NCBI GenBank assembly: GCA_914767715.1
Contig: OU612065.1
Location: 1,674,001 to 1,738,000 of the forward strand
DNA length: 64,000 nt
Reading direction: 5' to 3'
DNA from: Membranipora membranacea
Lineage: Eukaryota > Bryozoa > Gymnolaemata > Cheilostomatida > Membraniporidae
Shown: positions 1-11,301 of the stretch, one piece after another
Layout: every line of letters begins with the position of its first letter
Position numbering within the stretch: position 1 is the first letter of the stretch
Position numbers and translations under genes: made by a program
The notes under the pieces: generated by a model
Database searches by the model: none
What the model was told of the DNA's origin: nothing
What the model saw: only the letters and a program-made list of their open reading frames with translations

Positions 1-307
1 TCATGCTTGTGACATTGGTATGTGTATAATGTGATAGAACATGCTTATATTCTTCTGTTGAGACCTGTCAGTTAAACAGATTCAGGGGGCTCGAGGTTTA
101 ATAAATTCCGACTCATACAATGAAAAACTCATTTTTCACAAACTGTTTTCTCCTTCTCTCTTCCAATAACACCATTCTCTTCCAAATGAGTTGCAGAAAC
201 TAAGTTTGTTCAATCATGTAGCCAACAATGTCGCGTTTATTTTTGGTAGATTTTTATTGAGAGACAGCCAAGTGTGCTACCGCCAGTATGAAGATATAAA
301 CACTCAC

Positions 308-3300
308 CTCAGTAGTAGCCAGGTAATGCTGCATAAAACTCCATACCTGAGAAGCTCTATCCACCAGTAAGAAATGAAAACCATGTTCGGTAATTATTGG
401 AGATGGGTCCGAGCCTTCTCTATAATAAAACATATATTTTGACAGTAACCTGCAAGTTTAGCTGATGTATGAGTTTGTTGGGTGATTGTTTAACTGCAAA
501 CACTGGCAGTGGCAAAACCTATCACTTATTGAGATTTAAATTCGAAGTGCAACTAACATTCTATACATATTGGGATATAACCCTTTGGTGTTGGCGTTTA
601 AAGTTACCAGTTTTAACTGTGACTTACTGTTTCATATATCCAGAATGGATTATTATATCTTTTACATCATTTCCTATTGCGGCGGCTGGTTCCCGTGAAC
701 CAACCAGATAATGTAACACACTCTACAAATATGGGGAAACAGACATCATCAAGCTTACGGCAGTAAAATAAAGACATCATACTTAATGAACAGGGCTAAA
801 ACTATTGGTATAAGGATAAAAAAAGATAGTAAACCGATTACTGGCTTTGGAATCGGAATATAAATTTTGGCCGAATAACCTTTCCTGTTAAAATTTAATT
901 GTTCATATTATATATTAGCCTTATTAAGATTTATATCGTGTAAAACAAAGAGATTCTAACAATATATTCACATACCAAAGCATAAAGCAAGGTAGCGTGT
1001 ACGACTACGACATCTGCTCAGAGCAAGGCAGCGTGTACGACTACGACATCTGCTCAGAGAGCAAGGCAGCGTGTACGACTACGACATCTGCTCAGAGCAA
1101 GGTAGCGTGTACGACTACGACATCTGCTCAGAGCAAGGCAGCGTGTATGACTACGACATCTGCTCAGAGGTAAGCTTTGTTAACTACCTATCTACCATAA
1201 TTTGAATAACATTCATTTTATATTCATGCCTCTTGTCCAAATCATCATATGAATAGCTAAGAAACAGATCTTATCTTCAAACTGAAGATAAGCTGTAATC
1301 TGTAAGTACTCTAAATATCACTGCATCCAATAACCCATTACTATGGGAAGCTTATTACCTCCCATCTCTCGTTAGCATAGTTGTCCAGGAACTGAATATC
1401 CTTGACGTGTTTGTCTGGTCCTAAGTGTGAAGTTGAGTACTGTATGTGTTCCCTGCAAGCAATAACATAAGGATTTTTTAATCGACGTACCCTTTCTGTC
1501 ATGGACAGCTCTTTTGTGTTATCAATAAAAAAAAAACAACCATTAGATTTATCTATGGTTCCTGAATACTGTATAGGCTAATATGTACTTACTGAGCTAT
1601 AAGAGCTGATTGGAAGTTTTCCCTGAATTTATTATTCAAATTGAAGGCAATAAGACCTCCGGGGAGTTGTTCCTCATGCCATATTTTAAGTTGTGTTAAC
1701 TTCTCACAGGCTGCCACTTGGTCTCTGCAATTGATAAAATAACCAATAGCAGCTTTGCGTCATGCATAAATCTCCACATTAGGAAATTTGATACCTTTAT
1801 AAAGGTCAAGTGCTAAGGAACAGGTAAAAGGGGTGCCTTTGCTGGCGTTGTATATAGGCCACAGAGGTTACAGCACCTGCTGATTTTTATATTGGTGTTA
1901 TAATAGTTAATACCTCACTTAATTTTATAAAAGTAAGGATAGAGTTGAACATTCAAAACAAAGAGGCCAGAGGGAGCAGGATCTTTTTATGTTTCACAGC
2001 AAACAATCTTAAACTAAACAGGGGGGTCTTTCAATTAGAAACAGCCAAAATCGCAATATTATCGCTCACTCACTGAGTGAGCGATACCTGCTAGGGGTCT
2101 CGCTTTCAGATCGCTCAGTCACTTGATGGAACTATATACATTCTGAGTGAGCGATTTGGGAGTGATTTTCTCTAATTGAAACACCAAGTGAGTGATAATT
2201 TTGAGCGATGTGATAGTGATGTGATAACTTGCTTTAGTAAAGGATCACTCTTTCTAATTGAAAGACCCCCCAGGTCCTCATATTATGACTTACTTTTGGT
2301 GGTCAGCAGAAGCCCAGCTGTACACAACAGATCTCGGTACTGGTCGCTCAACAAATAAAATTCTTGTTATGATGTGACGGGCAAGTACAGGCAACTCTCT
2401 AACAAAATCCAATGTAAAACGTTAATCTCTCTGTGGCTGTTGCTTTAAGGCCATGACAAATTACAACAACCAAGTCTAAGTTTAATTTGTCATTGCGGAG
2501 AGGGTTACCCCTCTGGAGTACAGGTACAGGGACCCATGGTACTCAACCCGCACCCTATACCTTTGCCCGCCGGAATTCCGGCAACTCTTTTTATTGCATG
2601 TGGGGTGTGCAAACACACAGTGGACCTCCAGTATTTTTAGTCTCGTTCCGTAAGGACCTGGCTAGGATGAATGGCGCGCAAGTACCAAATCAGAAATGAC
2701 TACCGGCGCCGGGAAAAGATCCTGGACCTCACAGATCACAAGTCCGCACCCTTAACCATTAGACCACTCCTGACTCCACTCTAACAACCTATACAGTTTA
2801 CACGCATCACAAGAATCATCAGGTGAGTAATCTGGTGAGATCGGATGGTAAATATCAGTTATTCAGACTTTTTACACTAACAGTTACTTAAGTGAAAACT
2901 TTTGTGCCTTTGCCACACATGCCATGAAAATTATCAACTTGGCCATATCAGTCAGAAAATTTGTGGCACCGCCGTTGTTTTATTGTTTGAATGTATCATA
3001 CAGCTTCAATTTCCCTAAAAATAATGACCTGATTTACTATGATTGTCATTATCAAGTGTCAATTAATTTTGCCACTGACCCGCATAGCTATAAAACACAT
3101 GGTTGAAACGTTGGCATGTAAAATCAAGGGGTTCTTATTGCTAGCTGCATTCCGTAGAATCGGTTGTGGGAAATAGTGTTACATTCGGGTTCTGCCTTTA
3201 AACCTGAGGTTTCATGATGTTTGTTAATTAAAGAGAGCTTTGAAAGATGTCAATGAATGGGTCGGAGTTTCTACAGCCACCTAAATTATACCAGACAATG

Positions 3301-3744
3301 CATGCAAGGAGTTGAAGGTCCTATGCTTATTGTCACATGACCACTCTCCTCTCGACTCTTAGATTTACTTACACCTTGCTGCATAAACCACTGGCACTTA
3401 CACTTGAAAAAATGAATGATTAGACCACCAGACACTAGAGAGTGGGTAGTACTACTGCTATTAATTTGTGGTACTAGCACTTAATTACATAAGGGAACAA
3501 AATTTATTTCCTAAGGTTGAGTGACTGAAAAAAGCAGGGCTATGGACAGTTCCTCCTCTCTTCATTACTTATTTTATTAAATAAATAATAATCATTTTAT
3601 TATTGCTGTCAATATAACTTAGTTCATGAATCACCAGGTTCTTATATCATAGGACAAACACCATTACACTCCATCATATATATATATCCTACCTATAAAC
3701 TGCAATGCATGTTGTGGGCTGTGTGTACAATTGCTCCAACACAG
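308..3744 (-). CDS. GTF2H4: TFIIH subunit p52 (GTF2H4), partial: six internal exons
   Basis: General transcription/repair factor IIH subunit 4 (yeast Tfb2), a core TFIIH subunit in the nucleus that anchors and stimulates the XPB helicase/translocase during promoter opening and nucleotide excision repair. Exons read on the minus strand: 3744-3693, 2398-2294, 1724-1593, 1452-1359, 722-628, 419-308. All have AG/GT borders and the reading phase is continuous across every join, giving about 196 residues. Recognisable p52 blocks in order: [23 protein letters not shown] with ILFVERPVP, the [10 protein letters not shown] block, LGPDKH followed by [18 protein letters not shown], then [16 protein letters not shown]. 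The family is normally about 460 residues. The N-terminal exon was not found above 3744, and the C-terminal half lies beyond base 1. One intron carries a 36-bp tandem repeat and another a MITE. Identification from remembered family sequence; confident. Confidence 0.9.
987..1168. repeat. 36-bp tandem repeat, five copies
   Basis: Five nearly identical 36-bp units start at 987, 1023, 1061, 1097 and 1133. The second is followed by two extra bases (GA, 1059-1060), and single-base changes separate units. The array ends directly at a GGTAAGC stretch that resembles a plus-strand splice donor. It lies inside a GTF2H4 intron (723-1358), so it is most simply an intronic minisatellite. One forward frame is open over two units but is broken by the 2-bp insertion. 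Confidence 0.95.
2021..2271. mobile_element. Inverted-repeat MITE, copy 1
   Basis: A 251-bp element bounded by the terminal inverted repeat GGGGGGTCTTTCAATTAGA (19 bp) and its complement. A closely similar copy lies at 4742-4985. The interior is rich in short palindromes around the motif CACTCACTGAGTGAG. There is no coding capacity, so it must be mobilised in trans. It sits in a GTF2H4 intron, 22 bp downstream (in transcript sense) of the exon ending at 2294. I could not define a clean target-site duplication, so the superfamily is unassigned. Confidence 0.85.
2480..2779 (-). mobile_element. Possible tRNA-derived SINE
   Basis: On the minus strand, 2779-2712 contains a tRNA-like head: a box-A-like motif (TGGTCTAATGGTTAAGG), a stretch resembling an anticodon arm, and a box-B-like GGTCCAGGATC, with the expected spacing for an internal RNA polymerase III promoter. 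A GC-richer body follows to about 2480, contrasting with the AT-rich surroundings. It lies in the GTF2H4 intron between 2399 and 3692. The 3' limit and any target-site duplication were not resolved. It could instead be a lone tRNA pseudogene. Confidence 0.5.
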
Positions 3745-4447
3745 CTGGGGAGAGAGATTTGGTGAATTCTAAAAAACTGTGGTTCTTTTTCTCTTTCTGC
3801 ATGATGACTGAGTTATGTTACCTCCAACATCAAAGATCAAGAAAGTGAATAACTTGAATCAGCATGCTTGCCTCATGGTTCCCTGGCTATGGTTATTACA
3901 ACCAAGGCAGAGCTAATATATCAATAGAGCTTCGAAACTGGGGCGTGGTCTGGGCGTGTACTATATTATGACCTGAAAAAATAGCACTGTACACTAACTA
4001 ATGGCAAAAAATGACTCGCTTAGCAAATCTGGTGTATGTTATCTATAAAGACAATCTGATTCTAACTACAACAATGTGAGCAAGGAGTTGGATGAGTTGA
4101 TGTGAGTGCAATGGTGTTTGTTTCAGATGACAAAGTTATTTAGGCAAGAAGTACATGCTAATACCATAGTAATAAGAAAGATGAAAAGTGAGGAGTTATT
4201 TTTGATTTATTAAGAGGGACTCTCACGGTGTAATTCCGTCACAACCAGTCTGCTGGAACAGGGAGGTTGGCAAGCACAACTTTCTGTAGTACAGTTGAAT
4301 CAACTCCAGTTGTTTAGGCCTTGACCACTCGGGCATTCAACCACTGGACTTGCACCAAATACAGATGGCCTGTGGTTGGAAGCATAGTCTAGAGCTGCAC
4401 ATGACCAGAAAAGAAGACTATAAATTTTATTCCTTATTTCTCTCTAG

Positions 4448-4629
4448 GCACTCTGGATCTGTTGCAAATGAACTCGAGAATGCGGTGAGATATTCGGCTA
4501 CCATAGAATTAATACAGATTTCCAATGATGATTTCGATGTACTGAACATCCGATACAGGTCTGAGGGATGGAACTCAAAAAACAAGTACAAGATGCCACA
4601 TAGAATCTCCTACAGATTAGCGATTCAAG
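4448..4629 (+). CDS. Candidate exon, product unrecognised
   Basis: A 182-base open segment bounded by TCTCTAG at the 5' side and a GTAGG donor, encoding about 60 residues (residues such as SGSVANELENAVRY and PHRISYRLAIQ). It precedes the transposase-like exons on the same strand, but its end phase does not match the exon at 5047. A missing exon would have to lie between, or this belongs to a different gene. The second MITE copy (4742-4985) lies in the following interval. I do not recognise the sequence. Confidence 0.3.
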
Positions 4630-4741
4630 GTAGGAATTATTTCTTACAAAATGACAGACTAATAAAATATTTAAATGTTTTTATCGACACGCCAGGTTTT
4701 TCTTAGGCATGGAAATCCAACAAGCGCTTTAAAGTTATACA

Positions 4742-4985
4742 GGGGGGTCTTTCAATTAGAAACAGCCAAAATCACAATTTGATCGCTCACTCCCTGAGTG
4801 AGTGATACCTGCTAGGCTCTCACTTTCAGATTGCTCACTCACTTGATGGAACTATATACATTCAGAGTGAACGATTTGAGAGCGATTTTGTCTAATTGAA
4901 AGACCAAGTGAGAGATAATTTTGGAGCGATGTGATAGTGATAACTTGCTTTAGTAAAGGATCGCTCTCTAATTGAAAGACCCCCC
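4742..4985. mobile_element. Inverted-repeat MITE, copy 2
   Basis: A 244-bp element in the same orientation as the one at 2021-2271, with the same 19-bp terminal inverted repeats. At this copy the match extends outward to CAG...CTG, suggesting that the true termini begin CAGGGGGG. The body differs from copy 1 by scattered substitutions and a few small indels, so the two insertions are not very recent. It has no coding capacity. It lies 61 bp upstream of the transposase-like exon at 5047. Confidence 0.85.
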
Positions 4986-5046
4986 TGATTAGAAATCTAA
5001 ATCATAGCTTGAATACATATATCACAGTATTTCTCTGATGTTACAG

Positions 5047-5615
5047 TTCATCGAACACTGGCTAACTCAATTGGAGGACAAAGTAAATGGTGTCGACATC
5101 ATGGATGCAGATAGGTCAAAATGTCCGCTTTGCATTCAGACAAGAATCAGCTGGAGAATCACTTGTAAGTACACTTTACAATGTGATGCAAAATCTGTGA
5201 TATTGATCAAGATTGTGGAATTCAAGATCTACATAGAATGCCATTTTGCACATACTTCTTCTCACCTAGTCGGCTGTATCCTTAGCACATACTATATTAG
5301 GCTAAATTCAAGTCTAGCTCAACATCTTTACTTTATTATAGACTCCCACCTCAAATAACCAAGATTAAGTGTGAGCTATCATTACGTCATTATAATATTC
5401 CTACAGGTCACTCCTTCTTAGCGCTCACTAAGGAGTTTTTGACTGAGAAATCGGTTTGTCAAGATAGCTTGGAGCAGTACTTTGGTCACCAAAGAGCCAA
5501 AACTGGCAGTAACAATGCTCCAACTATGAGCGAGTTTCTAAATACAGCCAGGATACTGACAGTGACACAAGAGGCTGAATGTACTATATCCAAAGGGAAC
5601 TACACTAAACTTTAA
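5047..5615 (+). CDS. P-element/THAP9-like transposase, last two exons
   Basis: Exons 5047-5164 and 5407-5615 join in phase (TTACAG acceptor, GTAAGT donor, CTACAG acceptor) into about 108 residues ending at TAA 5613-5615. The second exon holds the block typical of the C-terminus of P-element and THAP9 transposases: TEKSVCQDSLEQYFGHQR followed by an asparagine-rich turn and a helix. The family cuts DNA with an RNase H-like fold interrupted by a GTP-binding insert. Here only the extreme C-terminal part is visible, and neither the THAP zinc finger nor the full catalytic core was found upstream. A polyadenylation signal AATAAA lies at 5741-5746. It may be a decayed transposon or a domesticated gene with further exons. 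No terminal repeats were seen. Confidence 0.55.
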
Positions 5616-5740
5616 AAAGACACTATGGTGATCTCTGAAGAGCCAATGGAGAATGGAAGTTGACAAAGGAAATGAGTCATGAGTTTTTGTTAACCATTGT
5701 TGGGCTGAGAATGTAAAGTATTACATAGCAATAGTATTTG

Positions 5741-5746
5741 AATAAA
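5741..5746 (+). promoter_or_regulatory. Polyadenylation signal AATAAA
   Basis: A canonical hexamer 126 bp after the stop codon of the transposase-like gene, on the same strand. Confidence 0.45.
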
Positions 5747-5749
5747 ATT

Positions 5750-7600
5750 GCAGAAGTAAAATTACATAAAAGAGACTTAGAAAAAATTAGATACAGATTT
5801 TCCTGAAACCACAAGATCAGTTTGATTCTTTTATTGTAAACTCTGTCTAAAAACTGACAGAAGGATTTTTTCTTCTTATTGCTGTCTATTTATTGTTTAC
5901 ATTTATTTATAAATGCCACACACCTCACTCTGGAAAACTTTTGCACTACCTTATGAAATAAATCAAAGGCTTCAGAACTTGGTATGTTACAATCTACTGT
6001 GAGCCTTGTCAGAGTGCAGTATAGAGTCCATGACAAGATCTCTTACGTTGCAATTACTGCTCACATTGGAAAGAGTGGCAGATGAAAGAGAATCAAGCGC
6101 AATGAATAATGTAGAAAGCTGGCTGATACATATGTAAGTGCACCACGACCTAGAGGCAAAGAATTTCCCCCTATTAGACTAGCGAGAGAGTTCCCCCTGA
6201 GGTAGAGTTGAGTTGAGGTACTGCTTGCTTGCTCAGGATATTTCTGTTGTGCAGCCTGCAAAAGAGACATCTTATATTGGTTTGAGTAAGATTAAAGCCA
6301 TTAATACACAAATTGGTTTTATCACAATAAGAACTTGTGGTTATGGAGACAAACTAAATTTTAACTTAAAGTAAGTTAAGTAAAGTTAAATGTTGCATAG
6401 CCGACCTCTGTGCTTCAATTCATAAATTAGCCCTTCAAAAGTATTGGGTTGATATTCCTAAGATCGTTTTGGGTTGTTGATGTGAAAAACTTACGGCTTG
6501 CAGCGGGTATAGTCTTCAGCCTCAAAATGTTGAGCGCAATATGCCTTCTACTGAGCATTCCATTCACGTATGTGTTGACTAGGTCTTGCCTCACGACAGC
6601 TTTTAACCAATTCAATCCCCTATAACATTCCAAAAATAGGTGTGAATAATCAGGGCCATTGTACATATTAACGTTGAGCAATGATTACACAGGCTGACTT
6701 GATGGATTGTAAATTTGTAGCATTTGCTCACTACAACCTATAACCTTCTGTAAGTTCATCAGAATCATCTCTAGTTGGTTTATTATTATTGTATAACTAG
6801 TAGGGTCAGTGCATTGCTGTAGTAACCTGAAATACATGGCCAAATATCATTCATTCCTATCTGTATCTATCAAACCCATTCTTATTGAAATACGCAGACA
6901 AGGGGCAGGGCACTGTGACTGTCTGTAGACAGTTACCCCTCTGGTTGAGACAGGCTAAGAGAAAGAAAGCATGGGTCATATATGTCTTCAATAACCTTAA
7001 ACAAAGGATACTAAAGCAATGATGAAATTTTGATATCTTGGAGAGCAAGTGCTACTCCTATCTAGGTAGATGCAATGTGATTTACCTGACTCTATCTTTT
7101 CTAGGTACTACAAACCATCAAACCATCTCCAAAACACCCGTCTGCTATTTTCTTTCTTCTAGTTTGAGTGCAGTGCAGCAGAAAATACTTGCTTTTGTGT
7201 GATTGGTTCATTAAACTCCAGTCACAGCTATTCTTATTATTACTACAATGGCTGTACAGTGCTATTTTTTTCAGGTGACACCTGATTGGTCAATTCTGAG
7301 CTGGCCCATATTCTGCCTGCTTATATATAGATAAAGGGACAGTAGAAGCTTAGGACTGCGTAAGCTTTGAACCAAGGAGCAACTCCTTGGGTTACCAACC
7401 AGCAAGGAATATTTTATATTATCTATTGCCATATATAGTAGCCCATGGACTATTATATGTATGGCCTTGATGGCCTGTCTTGACAAGCTGTGAAGGCTTG
7501 TCAAAACAGGCTAGGTCCTCAACTAACCCTTGTTAAAATATTGCAATCAACTCCATGTTAAAAGTATGTATGGATTGTTGTGCTAAAAATGTGTCCTGTG
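5750..7600. other. Interval with no convincing gene
   Basis: About 1.9 kb between the transposase-like exons and the LINE region. One minus-strand open segment at 6619-6495 has plausible splice borders, but no consistent partner exon was found. No clear repeat family is visible here. Confidence 0.5.
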
Positions 7601-7880
7601 TAAATGGCCATCCGCCACACATATCTGTAAAAGGCCCATCCGCTTGTGACAGGCCATCCATTTCACATTATATCAATCTCAAAGTGTGACTGTCATGAAC
7701 CCATCCGGATGCCTATTTGGCATCCGCCGCATGGCATGCGGCGGATGTCCACATGGCACATGGCATTTACATTTACGCCGTCTTCTGAGAAGAGCCGCCT
7801 CGCAGCATCATATATCTCTCAGCTCCGTCATGTTGTTGTTCGGAGTGTTAATAGGTCGCGACTAAAAGGCTCTTCGTGAT
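7600..7880. repeat. CATCCG-rich repeat, left flank of the LINE
   Basis: CATCCG or CGGATG recurs many times between 7606 and 7747. A 12-bp-arm hairpin with a 3-base loop lies at 7721-7747. A 16-base string, GGATGCCTATTTGGCA, starts at 7707 and is repeated directly at 9665-9680, on the other side of the LINE. This suggests that the LINE landed inside an older repeat. Confidence 0.6.
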
Positions 7881-9520
7881 AACTGTTTAAAATAAGTACT
7901 AAAATCAGTGCGCTCAGCTCCTAACAGGACAGGGAGGCCAGCTGCTGTTTGAATTTCGCTGGCTCCGGGATGCTCCGCAGTTTCTCCGGCAGGGCGTTCC
8001 AGTCCTTTATGGTTCGTGGGAAGAAGCTGTACTTCATGGCGTCGATGCGACGGGAGGGTTGCATGAACGTGTTCACCTTTCTCCCCTTTTGCACGTAGTC
8101 CGGTAGTTTCAGCGCATTTTCTCCACTCAGGCACTTGTGGAAGTTGACCAGTCGAGAGGCCCTCCTTCTGGATTCGAGGGGTTCCCAATGCAAGCTGGTG
8201 AGCATGCTGGATATACTCTCTCTTCTGGCGTAACAGTTGGTGGTGAATCGGGCTGCTCTCTTCTGGACCTTACTGAGGGCATCTTGGCCACCCTTCCGGT
8301 ATGGGTCCCAGGAGGCAGCGGCATACTCAAGTGATGGTCTGACTAGGTTCTTGTATGCTTTCTCTTTAGTGGACGGCAGGCACCTCTTTAGATTCCTGCG
8401 CAAGAATCCAAGCGTCCTGTTGGCATTCATTGCTGTCCGGCTGGCATGCCTTTTCCAACTCAGCTTACTCGTGATGTTAACTCCTAGGTATGTAGCGGAG
8501 TCAACAGTCTCAAGCTCTTGGTGTCTGATGTTGTACTTGGGATCGGCAGTGGTTACATTGACCTTGTTGGTTATGGTCATCTGCTGGCACTTCTTCACGT
8601 TAAACTGCATCATCCATTTCTCGGTCCATGCCGACAGCTTGTCCATGTCGTACTGCAGCGCGGAGCAGTCCTCCTGTGTCTTCACTGCCCTGTATAGTAG
8701 GCAGTCATCAGCAAACAGCTTGATGGAGGAGGTGACGTCTAGACCAATGTCGTTCACGAACATGAGGAACAGCAGGGGGCCTAATACAGTGCCTTGCCTT
8801 GCCTTCTGCCACTTAGCCAGGTCATAATCCACTGCAGACAGTGGTCTTCTACGTGGTAGGCTCTCATCTTGGCAAGGAGCCTTTGGTGGGGGACGGTATC
8901 GAACGCCTTGGAGAAGTCGAGTACAATCAGGTCAGTTTGGAGTTTGTCCTTCATGTTGTTCGCTATCTCGTCAAGTGTCTGAATGAGCTGGGTTTCACAT
9001 GAGTGTCCAGTCCTGAACCCGTGTTGGTAGTTGACTAAGATGTTCTGGCTGTTGAGGTACTGCATGATATTCGAGTGCACGATGTGTTCCATGAGCTTGC
9101 AGCAAACACTGGTGAGGGAAACAGGACGATAGTTAGCTGCATCTGTTTTACTTCCCTTTTTGAAGACGGCGTTGATGGTGGCCATCTTCCAATCGGCGGG
9201 CACTTCATGGGTGTCATATGATTTCTGGAATATAGCAGTGAGCATTGGTGCCAATTCCTCGGCAGCTTCCTTTAAAACTCTAGTCGGGAGCTGGTCTGGT
9301 CCTCTGGCTTTCGACGGGTCGAGTCCGGCGAGGAGTTACTGGACTCCTTTGCTAGTCATCTGGATGGGCGGCATTGGGTGGCTGACAGGAAAGGGTAGAG
9401 CTTGTGGCATCTGCGTTGTGTCCTCGTCAGTGAAAACAGATTCATACTGGCGGGACAATGCTTCTGCTTTCTCTTCTGGTCTTATGAGCATCCGGTAGTT
9501 ACCAAATAGCCATCCGTTTG
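7880..9520 (-). mobile_element. Non-LTR retrotransposon (CR1/L2/Jockey-like LINE), 5'-truncated and decayed
   Basis: A minus-strand element about 1.6 kb long whose GC-richer composition contrasts with its surroundings. It encodes the reverse-transcriptase half of a LINE ORF2 and its C-terminal region, with no endonuclease domain, so it is 5' truncated. Family placement (CR1/L2/Jockey group) rests on the RT motifs and on the C-terminal FFPRTIKDWNALPE block typical of that group. The ends are approximate: coding similarity runs from about 9520 down to 7921, and a short 3' tail reaches about 7880. No poly-A or simple 3' repeat was clear. Flanking CATCCG-rich sequence appears to belong to a different repeat. 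Confidence 0.88.
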
Positions 9521-9524
9521 GCAC
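7921..9524 (-). pseudogene. LINE reverse transcriptase, broken reading frame
   Basis: Three minus-strand pieces. 9524-9336 gives the linker before the RT (residues around EALSRQYESVFTDEDT) and ends at an in-frame stop. 9254-8781 carries the early RT motifs, including YRPVSLTS and the catalytic-region LDFSKAFDTVPH. 8832-7921 carries GTVLGPLLF, the catalytic FADD box and the thumb/C-terminal region. The last two pieces overlap in different frames. The break falls at a short repeated GGCAAGGC, where the segment between the WLSGRRQ and QGTVLGPLL blocks is missing, so a deletion between short repeats both removed residues and shifted the frame. The copy cannot encode an intact polymerase. Confidence 0.9.
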
Positions 9525-9700
9525 TCGGAAATCCGGATGGGTTTGTCGCCTGATGATGATGAGTGTCTACAACCCATCCTCATCTGATGCGAACCCTTCT
9601 GCCTCTGTCAATTTTGTGTCCGGACGCGTTTTATGCAACCGGAATGCTGCGCTAAGAACCCAATGGATGCCTATTTGGCAACCGAACTAACTAAGAAGAA
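9520..9700. repeat. CATCCG-rich repeat, right flank of the LINE
   Basis: Contains CATCCG/CGGATG motifs at about 9511-9540 and the 16-base string at 9665-9680 shared with 7707-7722. It is probably the other half of the repeat interrupted by the LINE. Its outer limit is uncertain. Confidence 0.5.
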
Positions 9701-11300
9701 CCTGTCTTCTTCCACATTAAGCCAATATGGTGTTCCTTTAAAGCAATGAACTGTTTAAAGGCCTCCACTACATATCTTTGTATATACACGACCGCCTGCT
9801 GTTGCCAAAAATTAATTCGAACCTCAGATGCAAACGTGCAATGGAAAGTGCCAGTGGCCCGCTCGCAATCAGCAGCTGTTTATTTTGTATCCGGAGGGGT
9901 TCGTATCGCAACACCCGCCTGATGGGCTTAGTACTGGAATACAGCCACATTTGCTTCAATCAATCATGTCCCAATGTTTTTATGCAACTGCCGGCTGCCT
10001 GTGCCTGGATGGATTATCGTTTCCCCAAAAAACGAAATCTTCCTGCTTTGCCATTATTTATTTCTTTGAACAAGATTGTTCCATCCACTGTGGTTATGGA
10101 GGTCACACACCAAGGAGCACAGATTTTTTCTTTATTTCAAAATTTAATCCTAAAATTTTCCAAACTTTTCCTGTCAAGGTGCACCACCTGGGCTTATTTC
10201 ATGACATCAACATCTGTTAACATAAGCACAGAAAAGGGTAATAGCCTTAGGCTATTTGGAGACACATTTGTTGTATGTTGAAAATTCATTCAATATCATA
10301 AATGCAGCATTGAAAACTCATCAAGATGTGTTTTCGGGCTGAAGACTAATTTATCTCAATTATATTGCAACAAAATTCTGGAAATATTGCCAACGAAATC
10401 GGCAGGATGTTGATCCAGCGAGATATCTGAGGCCTTTGTCAAACTGAGATAATGGGCCTTTGTTGAGTTCAATTATTATTTATGTTATAATGAGATATTA
10501 GTACTTTGACAGCACTTTCCGGTTTTTTTGCAAAAATGTGGATATTGATACTGAGCATTTAGAACTGGTCCTAACTCCATTTTATGGCTTTGTCAGAATG
10601 CACTTTATCCCGCTGGGCCAGTGATAATGAGATAAATAAGAATTTTAAATGCCAACATTAATTTTCTAAGTCGTGTTCATGTGAGTAATGAATGGTGCAT
10701 ATGCTGAATCAAAAAGAGCAATGGTCCACCATATAGCCACTTTGACACTATTTTCCTTTGTTCCGTGTTTCAATGAGTACCTAAATGGAGTGAGGACATC
10801 TTTCAGAGATCAGTTTCTTAAGTTTTGGAAATTTTCCCAATCCCATGATTGTACCAGAATTTTGGAACGGGAAGTAACTTAATGAAATAGACAGCTGGTG
10901 ATGGGAGTTAGATGAGAAGAGATCATCAAATGTTTCCCATTAAATGAGTGTAAGAAAGGGAACAAGATATTAATGGGCACAATGATGTCTTAATAGATAG
11001 ATAATCTGTAGGTAGCTGCATGTTCGCTTGTTTCAGTGGTGTATTGTAACTGAATTTGAGATAGAGACCAAGTTGTTTTTTTTTTTGTTCTTTTAGAGCA
11101 GACTGATGTTCTCTATAGTCAGTAGTATGGAGATTCTTGTGAGCTTTTTAGAAAGAAGACACTGTTGACTGTTTACAGAATCTGATGTTTACCTGATTTT
11201 TAATGCTTAGAGCCAGGTCGCAAAGGTCGCATACGGAGACTAATAGTAAATTCTCGTTGGCCCTATTTTTATCTACAGGAAATTTTTTTGTTTAGGAAAG
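9700..11300. other. Intergenic stretch upstream of TEFM
   Basis: About 1.6 kb with long open frames around 9778-10281 on the plus strand. They overlap each other in two frames and show no recognisable protein, so I treat them as chance. The promoter of TEFM must lie toward the 11300 end, but I see no clear core element. Confidence 0.5.
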
Positions 11301-11301
11301 G

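Noticed and set aside
6061-6681. Two minus-strand open segments (6619-6495 and 6255 downward) with splice-like ends, one faintly resembling a RasGAP FRGNSLA motif
   Set aside because: Their phases do not match, joining them gives a stop, and no further exons support a gene.
8237-8827. 196-residue plus-strand open frame
   Set aside because: It lies entirely antisense to the LINE reverse transcriptase and has no recognisable protein sequence.
9778-10281. Overlapping 167- and 130-residue open frames
   Set aside because: Two different frames over the same bases, no family resemblance and no splice context.
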